A stretch of 64,000 nt of DNA from Acidobacteriota bacterium (GTDB lineage: Bacteria; Acidobacteriota; Vicinamibacteria; Vicinamibacterales; JAKQTR01), in assembly GCA_029562975.1 (NCBI GenBank), contig JAKQTR010000037.1:159131-223130 (forward strand), in the 5' to 3' direction. The position numbers and the translations under genes are program-made. The notes under the pieces are model-generated. The model made no database searches, was not told the origin of the DNA, and saw only the letters and a program-made list of their open reading frames with translations. This document shows positions 10,750-18,583 of this stretch, piece by piece. The first letter of the stretch is position 1. The number at the start of each line of letters is the position of its first letter.

Positions 10750-12612
10750 ATGAGCACCACTTCCGAATCCCGCTCCGACGCCTTCCTGCGCATCGCCGGC
10801 CAGTTCCGGCTGGGCGCGCTGACGACCGAGTCCTCCCACCCGGTGACGGCGGACCTGAGCGAGACGGCGGGCCGCGACACGGCCGCGGCCCTGAAGCTCC
10901 TCTTCGACGTCGACGACGACGTCGTCCGCACGTACCGGGCGTTTGTCGGGTCCGGGCGCGCAGCCGGGATCGCCGGGACGCTCTCGCGGGCGCTCCGCCG
11001 CGGCGGCCGCGTCTTCTTCACGGGCTGCGGATCGACCGGCCGCCTCAGCATTCAGCTGGTGTCGATCTGGCGCGAGTTCTGGCAGCGCCAGCAGGCGCGG
11101 GGCCTCGCGTGCGAGCCTCCGGCGGCGGCGTGGGAGGATCGCGCGTTCAGCGTGATGGCCGGCGGCGATTTCGCGCTGATCAAGGCCGTCGAGGGCTTCG
11201 AGGACTTCACCGACTTCGGCAGGAAACAGATCGGCGACCTCGGCGTCTGCGATCGCGATGTCGTCTTCGCCATCACCGAGGGCGGCGAGACCTCGTTCGT
11301 GATCGGCACGGCGTGGAAGGGCGTCGAGGCGGGCTCGAAGGTCTACTTCGTCTACAACAACCCGGACGAGATCCTCTGCGCGCACGTCACCCGCAGCCGC
11401 GAGGTCATCGAGGACCCGCGGATCGAGAAGATCAACCTGACGACCGGCCCGATGGCCATCACCGGCTCGACGCGGATGCAGGCCACGACCATCCAGTTGT
11501 GCGTCCTGCTGACGGTGATGGAGATGGTGCTGCGCGACCTGATGGCCGATCTCGAGCCCGGCGGCCCGTGCGCGCTCGATCCGGCCGTCGTCCCCCGCGC
11601 GTTCCTCGCCGAGCTGGTCGAGATGCACGCGCGGCTGAAGGACCCGGCGCTCCTGGACCGGCTGGCGGCCCTCGTGACGCTCGAGGAGGTGACGTACCTG
11701 GCCGGCCGCAGGCACACCTACTACGCGGACCGGTACGGCATCGACGTCCTGACCGACACGACGGAGCGCTCCCCCACCTACTGCACGCCGCCGTTCCGGA
11801 AGTTCGACGACGCCACGGCCGCCGAATCGTGGGCCTTCCTCTTCGTGCCGGCCGCGACGACGCCGGAGGCGTGGGTCCACCTCATCAAGCGCGAGCCGGC
11901 CTGCGTCGAGTGGGCCGACGACGAGGTCCGCTCGCTCGTCGCCCCGGACAAGCTGCAGCAGACGCTCGAGACGGTCCGGAAGATCGGCCGGCGGGAGCTC
12001 ATGCGGTTCAAGGTGGGCCTCGACGGCCTGCCCTACAGGCGCCTCGGCGCCGGCGACAGCGCCGTCGCCATCGTCGGCGACGCCGATGCGGCGGCGCTCG
12101 TGGAGGCGGGCGGGTTCCACCGGGAGCGGCTGGAGGAGGCGCGCGCGGCGGGCGCCCGCACGGGCGTCATCGCCGTCGGGCGCGGAGCCTGGCTGGAGCG
12201 GCTGCAGGAGGGATGTGCGGACGCCGCGTGCGTCACGCTGGCGGTGCGCGTGCCCGATTCGGACTTCCTGCTGGACGGGGTCGCGCGCGCGGGCCTGAAG
12301 ATGCTGCTCAACGCGCTGTCCACGTGCACGATGGTCAGGCTCGGCCGCGTGATGGGCAACTACATGGTGTGGCTCGTGGCGAGCAACCTGAAGCTCATCG
12401 ACCGGGCGACGCGGTACATCGAGCAGCTTGCGGGGCTCGACTACGCGCAGGCCAACCGCCTGCTCTTCGAGGTCATCGAGTACGTCGAGCCGCGCTGGAA
12501 GGCCGACCAGGCCTACCCGCCCGTCGTCGGCCTGGCGGTGACGCGGGCGCAGCGCGGCCTCGGCAACGAGGAGGCCGAAGCGGCGCTGGCCGCTACTTCC
12601 GTTTCCCGGTGA
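10750..12612 (+). CDS. double SIS-domain protein, glucokinase regulatory protein/MurQ-like
   Basis: A 620-residue cytoplasmic protein with two sugar isomerase (SIS) domains. The first contains GCGSTGRLS at residues 92-100, the phosphosugar-binding loop shared by MurNAc-6-phosphate etherase (MurQ) and glucokinase regulatory protein. The first-domain core continues with AITEGGET, VYNNPDE and TGSTRMQATT; the second domain covers about 350-600 (GDSAVAIVGDADAAALVEAG, LNALSTCTMV). MurQ is only about 300 residues with one SIS domain, whereas this length and domain count match the animal regulator GKRP and its bacterial relatives. The substrate or effector is probably a phosphorylated hexose or MurNAc-6-phosphate. 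It lacks a Shine-Dalgarno sequence: the 24 bases before the ATG are almost all pyrimidines. Its 3-prime end overlaps the convergent next gene by 20 bp. Confidence 0.78.
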   Translation: MSTTSESRSDAFLRIAGQFRLGALTTESSHPVTADLSETAGRDTAAALKLLFDVDDDVVRTYRAFVGSGRAAGIAGTLSRALRRGGRVFFTGCGSTGRLSIQLVSIWREFWQRQQARGLACEPPAAAWEDRAFSVMAGGDFALIKAVEGFEDFTDFGRKQIGDLGVCDRDVVFAITEGGETSFVIGTAWKGVEAGSKVYFVYNNPDEILCAHVTRSREVIEDPRIEKINLTTGPMAITGSTRMQATTIQLCVLLTVMEMVLRDLMADLEPGGPCALDPAVVPRAFLAELVEMHARLKDPALLDRLAALVTLEEVTYLAGRRHTYYADRYGIDVLTDTTERSPTYCTPPFRKFDDATAAESWAFLFVPAATTPEAWVHLIKREPACVEWADDEVRSLVAPDKLQQTLETVRKIGRRELMRFKVGLDGLPYRRLGAGDSAVAIVGDADAAALVEAGGFHRERLEEARAAGARTGVIAVGRGAWLERLQEGCADAACVTLAVRVPDSDFLLDGVARAGLKMLLNALSTCTMVRLGRVMGNYMVWLVASNLKLIDRATRYIEQLAGLDYAQANRLLFEVIEYVEPRWKADQAYPPVVGLAVTRAQRGLGNEEAEAALAATSVSR

Positions 12613-12988
12613 ACGTCCCCTCGCCCATGCCGGCGAAGTCGACCGTTCCCTTCATGGAGTTCGAGTCTTCGATCGTGCCGGTGTAGGTCACATCGAGCGA
12701 GGTGCCCTGGACCGTGAGCGTCATGGTGAACGTGATCGCCCGGCCTTTCACCGTGCCCTTGAGATCGGCCTCGCCGAGGAGCGACGACGAGTAGTGGCCG
12801 GTGAGCGCTTCGCCGTCCTGCTTGAAGGTGACCTGCGGCGCGCCTGATCCCGCCTGCGTCTGCACCTCGAAGACCCACGTGCCGGTGACGTCCACGCCGG
12901 CGGGCGCCTGCGCGAACGCCAGTGCCGCAAGAGACGCCATCACGATCGCGGCCGCGGGGCCGCTCCGACGGATTCCTGTCTTCTTCAT
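12593..12988 (-). CDS. small secreted beta-rich protein, function unknown
   Basis: The 131-residue product begins with a typical signal peptide (MKKTGIRRSG then AAAIVMASLAALAFAQA). The mature part of about 100 residues is rich in Thr/Gly/Val with alternating strands (VTGTWVFEVQT, VTFKQDGEALTGHY, GTVKGRAITFTM, TYTGTIEDSN, MKGTVDF, GTFTGKRK). This is the pattern of small calycin-like beta-barrels common in Acidobacteriota and Bacteroidota secretomes. There are no cysteines or catalytic motifs. The start is preceded by GGAG. A ligand-binding or envelope role is only inference. It converges on the SIS-domain gene, with the two stop codons overlapping by 20 bp. Confidence 0.75.
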   Translation of the reverse strand: MKKTGIRRSGPAAAIVMASLAALAFAQAPAGVDVTGTWVFEVQTQAGSGAPQVTFKQDGEALTGHYSSSLLGEADLKGTVKGRAITFTMTLTVQGTSLDVTYTGTIEDSNSMKGTVDFAGMGEGTFTGKRK

Positions 12989-13350
12989 GCCGCTCCTCCG
13001 CGGGCACGGCGCATCTTCGGGGCCCGATGATGCCGGATGCCGGCACGATTATAGCGCTGCCGTGGCGGCGGCAGCCTTCATCTCCCGCCGGCGGACCGGA
13101 AACCGGCTGTTGCCGCTCCTGTCCGCCGCCCGGCGGCAGCGGCAGGGCGGCAGCGGCAGGGCGTGCCCCGCTGCACGGCGAAGCGGCCCGGCCCGGAGCC
13201 GGGCGCGTGTCTGGCTTCCTCCGCCCCTCCCGGCGGCGCTGCCTCCTGCCAGGGACGGACGCCGGCGCCCGGGCGTTTGCGCGCCGCCGGGGGAGAACCG
13301 GTAGAATCCGTGTGCCGGGCGCCGCCGAAGCGGCGCCCTGGAGGGTCCCG
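12989..13350. other. 362-bp intergenic region with divergent starts
   Basis: This separates the small secreted protein (minus) from the SSS symporter (plus). It contains a 14-bp tandem duplication (CGGCAGCGGCAGGG at 13134 and 13148), a TAGAAT hexamer at 13302-13307 that could be the -10 of the symporter promoter (TTGCGC lies 19 bp upstream, not ideal), and CTGGAGGG as the symporter ribosome binding site. No gene or structured RNA is apparent. Confidence 0.5.
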
Positions 13351-15270
13351 ATGAGCGCACTCGACATCGTGGTGTTCGCGGCCTTCGTCGCCACCGTCAT
13401 CGGCGTCGGCCTGTACAAGAGCCGGGGCGAGGCGACGCGCAGCGAGCAGGGGGCGGCCAACTACTTCCTTGCGGGCCGCGGCCTGTCGTGGTGGCTCATC
13501 GGGTTCTCGCTCATCGCGGCCAACATCTCCACCGAGCAGTTCGTGGGGATGAGCGGCCAGGCGGCGAACTGGCTCGGGATCGCCATCGCCAGCTACGAGT
13601 GGATGGCGGCCATCACGCTCGTCGTCGTCGCGTTCGTGTTCCTGCCGACGTTCCTGCGAAGCGGCATCTACACGATGCCGGAGTTCCTCGAGTACCGCTT
13701 CAACCCGTTCGCGCGGACCATCATGGCGCTCTGCACGATGGTGATCCTCGTGGGCGTGCCGACGGCGTCGGTCATCTACTCGGGCGCCAAGGTCATCAGC
13801 GTGTACTTCGCGGGCATCACGCTCTTCGGCCTCGACTTCGGGAACATCGTGGTGGGGTGCTGGATCATCGGCATCCTGTCGGCCGTCTACGTCTTCGCGG
13901 GAGGCCTGAAGGCCTGCGCGTGGGCCGATTTGCTGCAGGGCACGGCGCTCATCGCCGGCGGCGCCGTCGTGATGGTGATGGCGCTGCGGGCGCTCGGCGC
14001 GGCCGACCCGCTGGCCCTCGTGCAGACCGCGGTCGCGCCCGGCGCGGACGCGGCGCAGATCGCGCAGGCGGGCCCGTGGGAGCGCATCCAGCTGCTGAAC
14101 GGCGGGGCGCTGCCGGCGGGCAAGCTCCACATGGTGCGCCCGGGCAACGACGCGCTGATCCCGTGGACGGCGCTGGTGGTCGGGCTGTGGATCCCCAACT
14201 TCTTCTACTGGGGCCTCAACCAGTACATCACCCAGCGCACGCTGGGCGCGCGGACCTTGAACCAGGGCCAGCGCGGCATCGTGTTCGCCGCCTTCCTCAA
14301 GCTCCTCATCCCCTTCATCGTCGTCTTCCCGGGGATCATGGCGTTCAACCTGTTCAACGGAGACATGCGCCAGCTCGGCGCGGAGAAGAACCGCCCCGTC
14401 CTCGAGGCGTTCGCCCGGGGCGAGGCGCAGGTCTACGCCTTCGACGAGCACTTCGCGGCGCTGCGGCCGGACATGGCGCGATCGATGTTCGCGGCGAACG
14501 CGGCCGCTGTGGGGGCGCCGGGCGCGGCGGCCGCGCCGGCGGAGGAGCCCGCCGCGCTGGCGGCCGCCAACGACGCGCTGGTCGCGGCGGCGCAGTCGGC
14601 CGGGCGGAAGGTGTCCACGCGCCTGATCGGCTACGACTACGACGCGGCGTTTCCCCTCCTGCTGAAGCTGCTGCCGCAGAACGGCCTGCTCGGGTTCGTG
14701 CTGGTCGCGCTGTTCGGCGCCGTGGTGAGCTCGCTCGCCGCCATGCTGAACGCGGCGTCCACCATCGCGTCGATGGACATCTACCGGAAGATCCGGAAGA
14801 ACGCGACGCAGTACGAGCTGGTGACCTCGGGCCGCGTCTTCATCGTGGTCTTCGTGCTCATCGCGATCCTCATCGCCCCCGAGCTCGGCCGGCCGGAGTT
14901 CGGGGGCATCTTCACGTTCATCCAGGAGTTCCAGGGCTTCATCTCGCCGGGCATCCTGGCGATCTTCCTCTTCGGCCTGCTGGTGCACCGCGCCCCGCGG
15001 GTGTGCGGAACCGTCGGCCTGCTGCTGAACCCGGTCCTGTACGGCACGCTCAAGATTGCCGCGCCGCACGTCGCGTTCCTCGATCGCATGGCCATCTGCT
15101 TCGCGGCGGTCCTCGCGGTGCTCGCCGTCATCACGCTCGTCAAGCCCATGCCGAAGCCCGTCGAGCTCCCGGTCAATCCGTCGATGGACATGCGCGTGGA
15201 TCGGAGCACGAAGATCCTCGGCGGCGCCGTCGTCGTGCTGACGCTGCTGCTCTACGTGGTGTTCTGGTAG
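13351..15270 (+). CDS. sodium/solute symporter family (SSS, SGLT-like) sugar transporter
   Basis: A 639-residue inner-membrane symporter with the SSS core. It has an N-terminal segment SALDIVVFAAFVATVIGVGLY, the conserved AANYFLAGRGLSWWLIGFSLIAANISTEQFVGM region (TM1-TM2 with the Na+ site and the sugar-family EQFVG motif), TMPEFLEYRF, and the late GLLGFVLVALFGAVVSSLAAMLNAASTI segment typical of the vSGLT/SGLT sugar branch. A polar Ala-rich insertion of roughly 140 residues (about 340-430, with runs of AAAPAEEPAALAA) separates two transmembrane segments, so the protein is longer than vSGLT. It should import a sugar or polyol with Na+. The ribosome binding site CTGGAGGG precedes the ATG. The upstream beta-galactosidase makes galactose or a related hexose a reasonable guess. 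Confidence 0.88.
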   Translation: MSALDIVVFAAFVATVIGVGLYKSRGEATRSEQGAANYFLAGRGLSWWLIGFSLIAANISTEQFVGMSGQAANWLGIAIASYEWMAAITLVVVAFVFLPTFLRSGIYTMPEFLEYRFNPFARTIMALCTMVILVGVPTASVIYSGAKVISVYFAGITLFGLDFGNIVVGCWIIGILSAVYVFAGGLKACAWADLLQGTALIAGGAVVMVMALRALGAADPLALVQTAVAPGADAAQIAQAGPWERIQLLNGGALPAGKLHMVRPGNDALIPWTALVVGLWIPNFFYWGLNQYITQRTLGARTLNQGQRGIVFAAFLKLLIPFIVVFPGIMAFNLFNGDMRQLGAEKNRPVLEAFARGEAQVYAFDEHFAALRPDMARSMFAANAAAVGAPGAAAAPAEEPAALAAANDALVAAAQSAGRKVSTRLIGYDYDAAFPLLLKLLPQNGLLGFVLVALFGAVVSSLAAMLNAASTIASMDIYRKIRKNATQYELVTSGRVFIVVFVLIAILIAPELGRPEFGGIFTFIQEFQGFISPGILAIFLFGLLVHRAPRVCGTVGLLLNPVLYGTLKIAAPHVAFLDRMAICFAAVLAVLAVITLVKPMPKPVELPVNPSMDMRVDRSTKILGGAVVVLTLLLYVVFW

Positions 15271-15392
15271 CGCCGGCCGCCGCCAGGCCGCGCTCCCGGT
15301 CTTCGGGGATCGCGCCAGGGGGCCGCTCGTCCCGCTCGTCCCCGGGATCCTCGCGACTGGCCCGGGCGTCCAAAGGGCACGTCGGGATTCCC

Positions 15393-16277
15393 ATGCCTTC
15401 GATGACCCTCAACCGGGCGGCCGTGCTGTGCGCCGCGGCGGCCGCTGCGGCAGGCGCCGCCATTGCGGCCCGCGCCCATCCGGCCGGCCCTCCGGGCCGG
15501 ACGGGACAGGGCCCGCACGTGCGCGTCGAGCTGATTGCGGACCGCGCGACGCCGGCCCCGGGCATGAGGCTCGGCCTGAAGTTCGACCTCGACCCGGGCT
15601 GGCACATCTACTGGCTCAACCCGGGTGATTCCGGGGAGCCGCCCGAGGCCCGGTGGACGCTCCCGCCTGGCCTGGCGGCCTCCGGGTTCGAGTGGCCGGC
15701 GCCTGAGCGCATCGACGCCGGCGGCCTCGTCAACTACGGCTATCACGGCGGCGTGGTGTTGCCGTCGACGATCGCGGCCGCGGCGCCGGGCGGCGCGGCG
15801 CCGCCTGGGGCGTTCACCGCCGGCGCCTCCGTCCGCTGGATGGTCTGCGCGGACATGTGCGTGCCGGGCCGCGCGGAACTCGCGCTGGCGTTTCCGCTCG
15901 CCGCGCAGGAGCGGGCGCGGGTGGCAGCCTGGAAGGCCGCCATCGACGAGGCCAGGAGCCGCGTGCCGGCGCCCGCCCCGGCGTCGTGGAAGGCCTCGGC
16001 CCGGTCGGCCGCCGGCGAGTTCGTGCTCGAGGTCGCGACGGGCTCGCGCGAGGCGGAGGCCGTGTTCTTCCCGCTCGACGCCAGCCAGGTGAACGACTCG
16101 GCCGCACAGGCCGTTACGCCCCTCGCCTCCGGGGTGCGCGTCACGCTCCGGAAGTCGAGCCAGCTGGTGAAGGACCCGGCCGTGCTGAAAGGCGTCCTCG
16201 CGCTTGCCGGCCGGCGGGCGCACGTCGTGGAGGCGCGAGTGCGGAGCTCGGACTCCGGATTCCAGCAACCGAAGTGA
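15393..16277 (+). CDS. stand-alone DsbD alpha-domain-like (DsbC/DsbD_N family) periplasmic protein
   Basis: The 294-residue exported protein (signal peptide AAVLCAAAAAAAGAAIAARA) matches the N-terminal immunoglobulin-like domain of the thiol-disulfide interchange protein DsbD. Features are the HVRVELIADRATPAPG start, the GWHIYWLNPGDSGEPP block, the VNYGYHGGVVLP strand and the cysteine pair in VCADMCVPG (CX3C). Full DsbD has in addition a membrane beta domain and a thioredoxin gamma domain; both are absent here. This is a free alpha domain that may pass electrons or correct disulfides in the periplasm. A redoxin gene follows 43 bp downstream on the same strand and is the likely functional partner. 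Confidence 0.8.
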   Translation: MPSMTLNRAAVLCAAAAAAAGAAIAARAHPAGPPGRTGQGPHVRVELIADRATPAPGMRLGLKFDLDPGWHIYWLNPGDSGEPPEARWTLPPGLAASGFEWPAPERIDAGGLVNYGYHGGVVLPSTIAAAAPGGAAPPGAFTAGASVRWMVCADMCVPGRAELALAFPLAAQERARVAAWKAAIDEARSRVPAPAPASWKASARSAAGEFVLEVATGSREAEAVFFPLDASQVNDSAAQAVTPLASGVRVTLRKSSQLVKDPAVLKGVLALAGRRAHVVEARVRSSDSGFQQPK

Positions 16278-16320
16278 CGCAGCCGTTCGGACCAACACCG
16301 CAACCAGAGAAGGAGTCGCC

Positions 16321-16932
16321 ATGAGAACCCGTCTCGTCGCCGCGGCGGTGGCCCTTGCCGCAACAGCCGCCCCCGTCGGCGCGATCGCCGCCCCCGTCGG
16401 CGCCCCGGCGCCGGCGTTCAAGGGGACCGACACGAAGGGCGTCACGCGCAGCCTGTCGGACTTCGCAGGCAAGTGGGTCGTGCTGGAGTGGCACAACAGC
16501 GGCTGCCCGTACGTGAGGAAGCACTACGGCGGACACAACATGCAGGCGCTCCAGAGGGAGTGGACGTCCAGGGGCGTGGTGTGGCTGACGGTCATCTCGT
16601 CGGCCGCCGGCCAGCAGGGCCACATGGAGCCCGCGCAGGCGGACGCCTACTTCGCCGATCAGAAGGCCTCGCAGACGGCGGTCCTGCTCGATCCGTCCGG
16701 TGAGATCGGGCGTCTCTACGACGCGAAGACCACGCCGCACATGTTCGTCATCAACCCCGACGGCGTGCTGGTCTACAACGGCGCCATCGACGACAGGCCG
16801 ACGACCGATCTCGCGGACCTCTCCGGCGCGACCAATTACGTGTCGGCGGCACTGGCCGAGGGGATGGCGGGCAAGGCTGTGACCGTCGCCACGTCGAGGC
16901 CGTACGGCTGCGGCGTGAAGTACGCGCGGTAG
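16321..16932 (+). CDS. secreted thioredoxin-fold redoxin (AhpC/TlpA-like) with C-terminal cysteine
   Basis: A 203-residue protein with a signal peptide (RLVAAAVALAATAAPVGAIA) and a redoxin/TlpA fold: GAPAPAFKGTDTKG, FAGKWVVLEW, then SGCPYVRKHYGG where a thioredoxin would have CXXC, and TTPHMFVINPDGVLVYNGAID with the cis-proline. Only one cysteine remains in the active-site loop; a second lies near the C-terminus (PYGCGVKY), as in a recognised group of redoxins with a resolving C-terminal Cys. It probably reduces peroxides or protein thiols in the periplasm. The start has a strong AAGGAG. It follows the DsbD-alpha-like gene by 43 bp, consistent with an electron-donor/acceptor pair. Confidence 0.83.
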   Translation: MRTRLVAAAVALAATAAPVGAIAAPVGAPAPAFKGTDTKGVTRSLSDFAGKWVVLEWHNSGCPYVRKHYGGHNMQALQREWTSRGVVWLTVISSAAGQQGHMEPAQADAYFADQKASQTAVLLDPSGEIGRLYDAKTTPHMFVINPDGVLVYNGAIDDRPTTDLADLSGATNYVSAALAEGMAGKAVTVATSRPYGCGVKYAR

Positions 16933-16945
16933 CCGTCGCCCCGAA

Positions 16946-16974
16946 GCGCCGCCGGAGCCTTCGTCCGGCGGCGC
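16946..16974. terminator. perfect 11-bp GC hairpin between convergent genes
   Basis: GCGCCGCCGGA (16946-16956) pairs perfectly with TCCGGCGGCGC (16964-16974) across a 7-base loop. It lies between the stop of the redoxin gene (16932) and the stop of the convergent NUDIX gene (16996), so it could terminate both transcripts. There is no T tract, which is common in such GC-rich genomes, so intrinsic termination is plausible but not certain. Confidence 0.55.
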
Positions 16975-16995
16975 GCGCTCCGTCCGCAGGCCCGC

Positions 16996-17637
16996 TCAGT
17001 CGAACGCGGGCGGCATCGCGGGATCGCGCAGCGCGGCGAAGACGAACCGGATCTGCTCGGGCACGATGCGCGTGCGCGACAGCTCCGGCAGCCTGTCCTC
17101 CGGGAAGAACCCGACGTCCGAGGTCTCCTCGCTGGCCGCGGGCGCGCCGCCGACCAGCTCGCACTGGAACACCAGCTTGTAGACGTGGAACGGGTGCGGC
17201 GTGTGCCCGTGCCTGTTGCGGTCCCAGCACGCCAGCAGCCGCACCGCCTTGACGAGGTAGCCCGACTCCTCGCGGACTTCCCGCTCGACGCACTCCGCGG
17301 CGCTCTGCCCGACGTCCGCCCATCCTCCCGGGAGGGTCCAGCCGCCATCGTCGCGCTCGCGGACGAGCAGCAGGCCGCCCTCGCGGCAGACCGCTGCGCG
17401 CACGTCCACCTTCGGCGTGGCGTACCCGCGCTCCAGCGCGAACACGCCCTCGGCCAGCGCGACGGGTTCGGGCTCGGGTCCGGCCATCATGGCGGCCGCA
17501 ATCCGCGAGAGCTCACGGTAGCGCCCGATGTCGTACTCGTTCGCGGCGAAGGCCAGCCCGGTCTGGGAGATGGCCTGGATGCGCTGGGCGACGGCGAGCC
17601 AGGCAAGTGGTGTCCTCACGGGCCGCGATCGTACCAC
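16996..17637 (-). CDS. NUDIX hydrolase with N-terminal NUDIX-associated domain
   Basis: 213 residues: an N-terminal helical segment (WLAVAQRIQAISQTGLAFAANEYDIGRYREL) typical of the hydrolase-associated domain that precedes some NUDIX enzymes, then the NUDIX fold from about residue 75. The box reads G-W-A-D-V-G-Q...REVREESGY, which keeps the metal-binding REVxEExG but has Gln where the first Glu of the consensus usually stands, a tolerated change in this subgroup. The HPFHVYKLVFQCEL strand and EETSDVGFF are also typical. It probably hydrolyses a nucleoside diphosphate derivative (ADP-ribose, CDP-choline or similar). The start is uncertain, since GTG codons at 17637 and 17619 both lack a good ribosome binding site. 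Confidence 0.83.
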   Translation of the reverse strand: MVRSRPVRTPLAWLAVAQRIQAISQTGLAFAANEYDIGRYRELSRIAAAMMAGPEPEPVALAEGVFALERGYATPKVDVRAAVCREGGLLLVRERDDGGWTLPGGWADVGQSAAECVEREVREESGYLVKAVRLLACWDRNRHGHTPHPFHVYKLVFQCELVGGAPAASEETSDVGFFPEDRLPELSRTRIVPEQIRFVFAALRDPAMPPAFD

Positions 17638-17707
17638 GGGGACTGGTTCCGGCCCGCCGGCGCCGACCGGCCGCCCCGGGCCCGGCGCGCGAGCGCCCTC
17701 CCTCCGC

Positions 17708-18418
17708 CTACCACACCCCCGGCGCGAGCCGGTAGCGGACGCGCGCCGCGTACTCTCGATACCCTTCCAGTCCGGCGACGAGGGCGCGGTCCTCGAGCGC
17801 CGTCCTGACGATGAAGAGCACGGCGCTCAGGGCCGAGCACAGCACCGCCCACCACGAGTCGAGCAGGCACCCGGTGGCCCACGCGAACCAGACGCTCGAC
17901 GCGTACATCGGGTGCCGCACGATCCGGTAAGGCCCGGCCGTGGCGACGCGGTGGCTGCCGTCCTCCCCGATGCGCACCGTGGTGGCGAGAAACGGATTGC
18001 TGGCCATCGCCCAGAAGGCGCCCGCCATCGACGCGAGGAGCCCGGCGGCGCCGAGGGCCTGCAGCGGCGCCGGGACGCTGCTCCACCCGAAGCGCTCGTC
18101 CAGGCCCGCGACGACGTACTGGGCCAGGCCGATGCCGAGCATGACGGGCGCGAGCACGCGGTCGAAACGCGCGGTGGCCCCGTCCCGCCGGCCGCGCGCG
18201 TTGATCGCGGCGGGGTTCCGGCGGACCACCCAGGAGCCGCCGGCGATCACGGCGGCCGCGTAGAGCCCCACGTACACCCAGCCCTGCACCCAGCCGAATC
18301 GCCCGGCGGGGACGAACATCGCGAGGGCGATCACGCCCATCATGGCGGCGACCCGCCTGATCCGGCGCCGGCCGTCTTCGTTCAATCCGCCCCGCGCCGC
18401 TCCCTGTCCGTTGATCAT
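17708..18418 (-). CDS. isoprenylcysteine carboxyl methyltransferase-like membrane protein (ICMT/PEMT family)
   Basis: A 236-residue integral membrane protein with hydrophobic segments around residues 22-38, 48-62, 90-110, 122-138 and 188-208. It ends with the family hallmark GPYRIVRHPMYASS and the late LEDRALVAGLEGYREYAARVRYRL, where E-x5-E...Y-x-Y-x3-V-x-R-x-x-P forms the SAM-dependent methyltransferase site. Bacterial members methylate small lipid-like or isoprenoid substrates, and the true substrate is unknown. The ATG at 18418 has GGAGG eight bases upstream. It lies in a run of minus-strand genes with the two MFS transporters but is 165 bp from the nearest, so it need not be co-transcribed. 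Confidence 0.82.
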   Translation of the reverse strand: MINGQGAARGGLNEDGRRRIRRVAAMMGVIALAMFVPAGRFGWVQGWVYVGLYAAAVIAGGSWVVRRNPAAINARGRRDGATARFDRVLAPVMLGIGLAQYVVAGLDERFGWSSVPAPLQALGAAGLLASMAGAFWAMASNPFLATTVRIGEDGSHRVATAGPYRIVRHPMYASSVWFAWATGCLLDSWWAVLCSALSAVLFIVRTALEDRALVAGLEGYREYAARVRYRLAPGVW

Positions 18419-18583
18419 CGCGGCCTCCGCGGCGACGGGCGGTCCCGTCGTGCGCCCCGGGTTGGCGACAGCGCCTGGCGGGCGCGGCGGAGCCCCGCCA
18501 GGCTGGCGCTCGTCGGAGCGGCGGCCGGGCCGCCGAGGGCGGGCGCCATGGCGCGGCGGGCGGCATTGGAGCGTGCCATCGCC

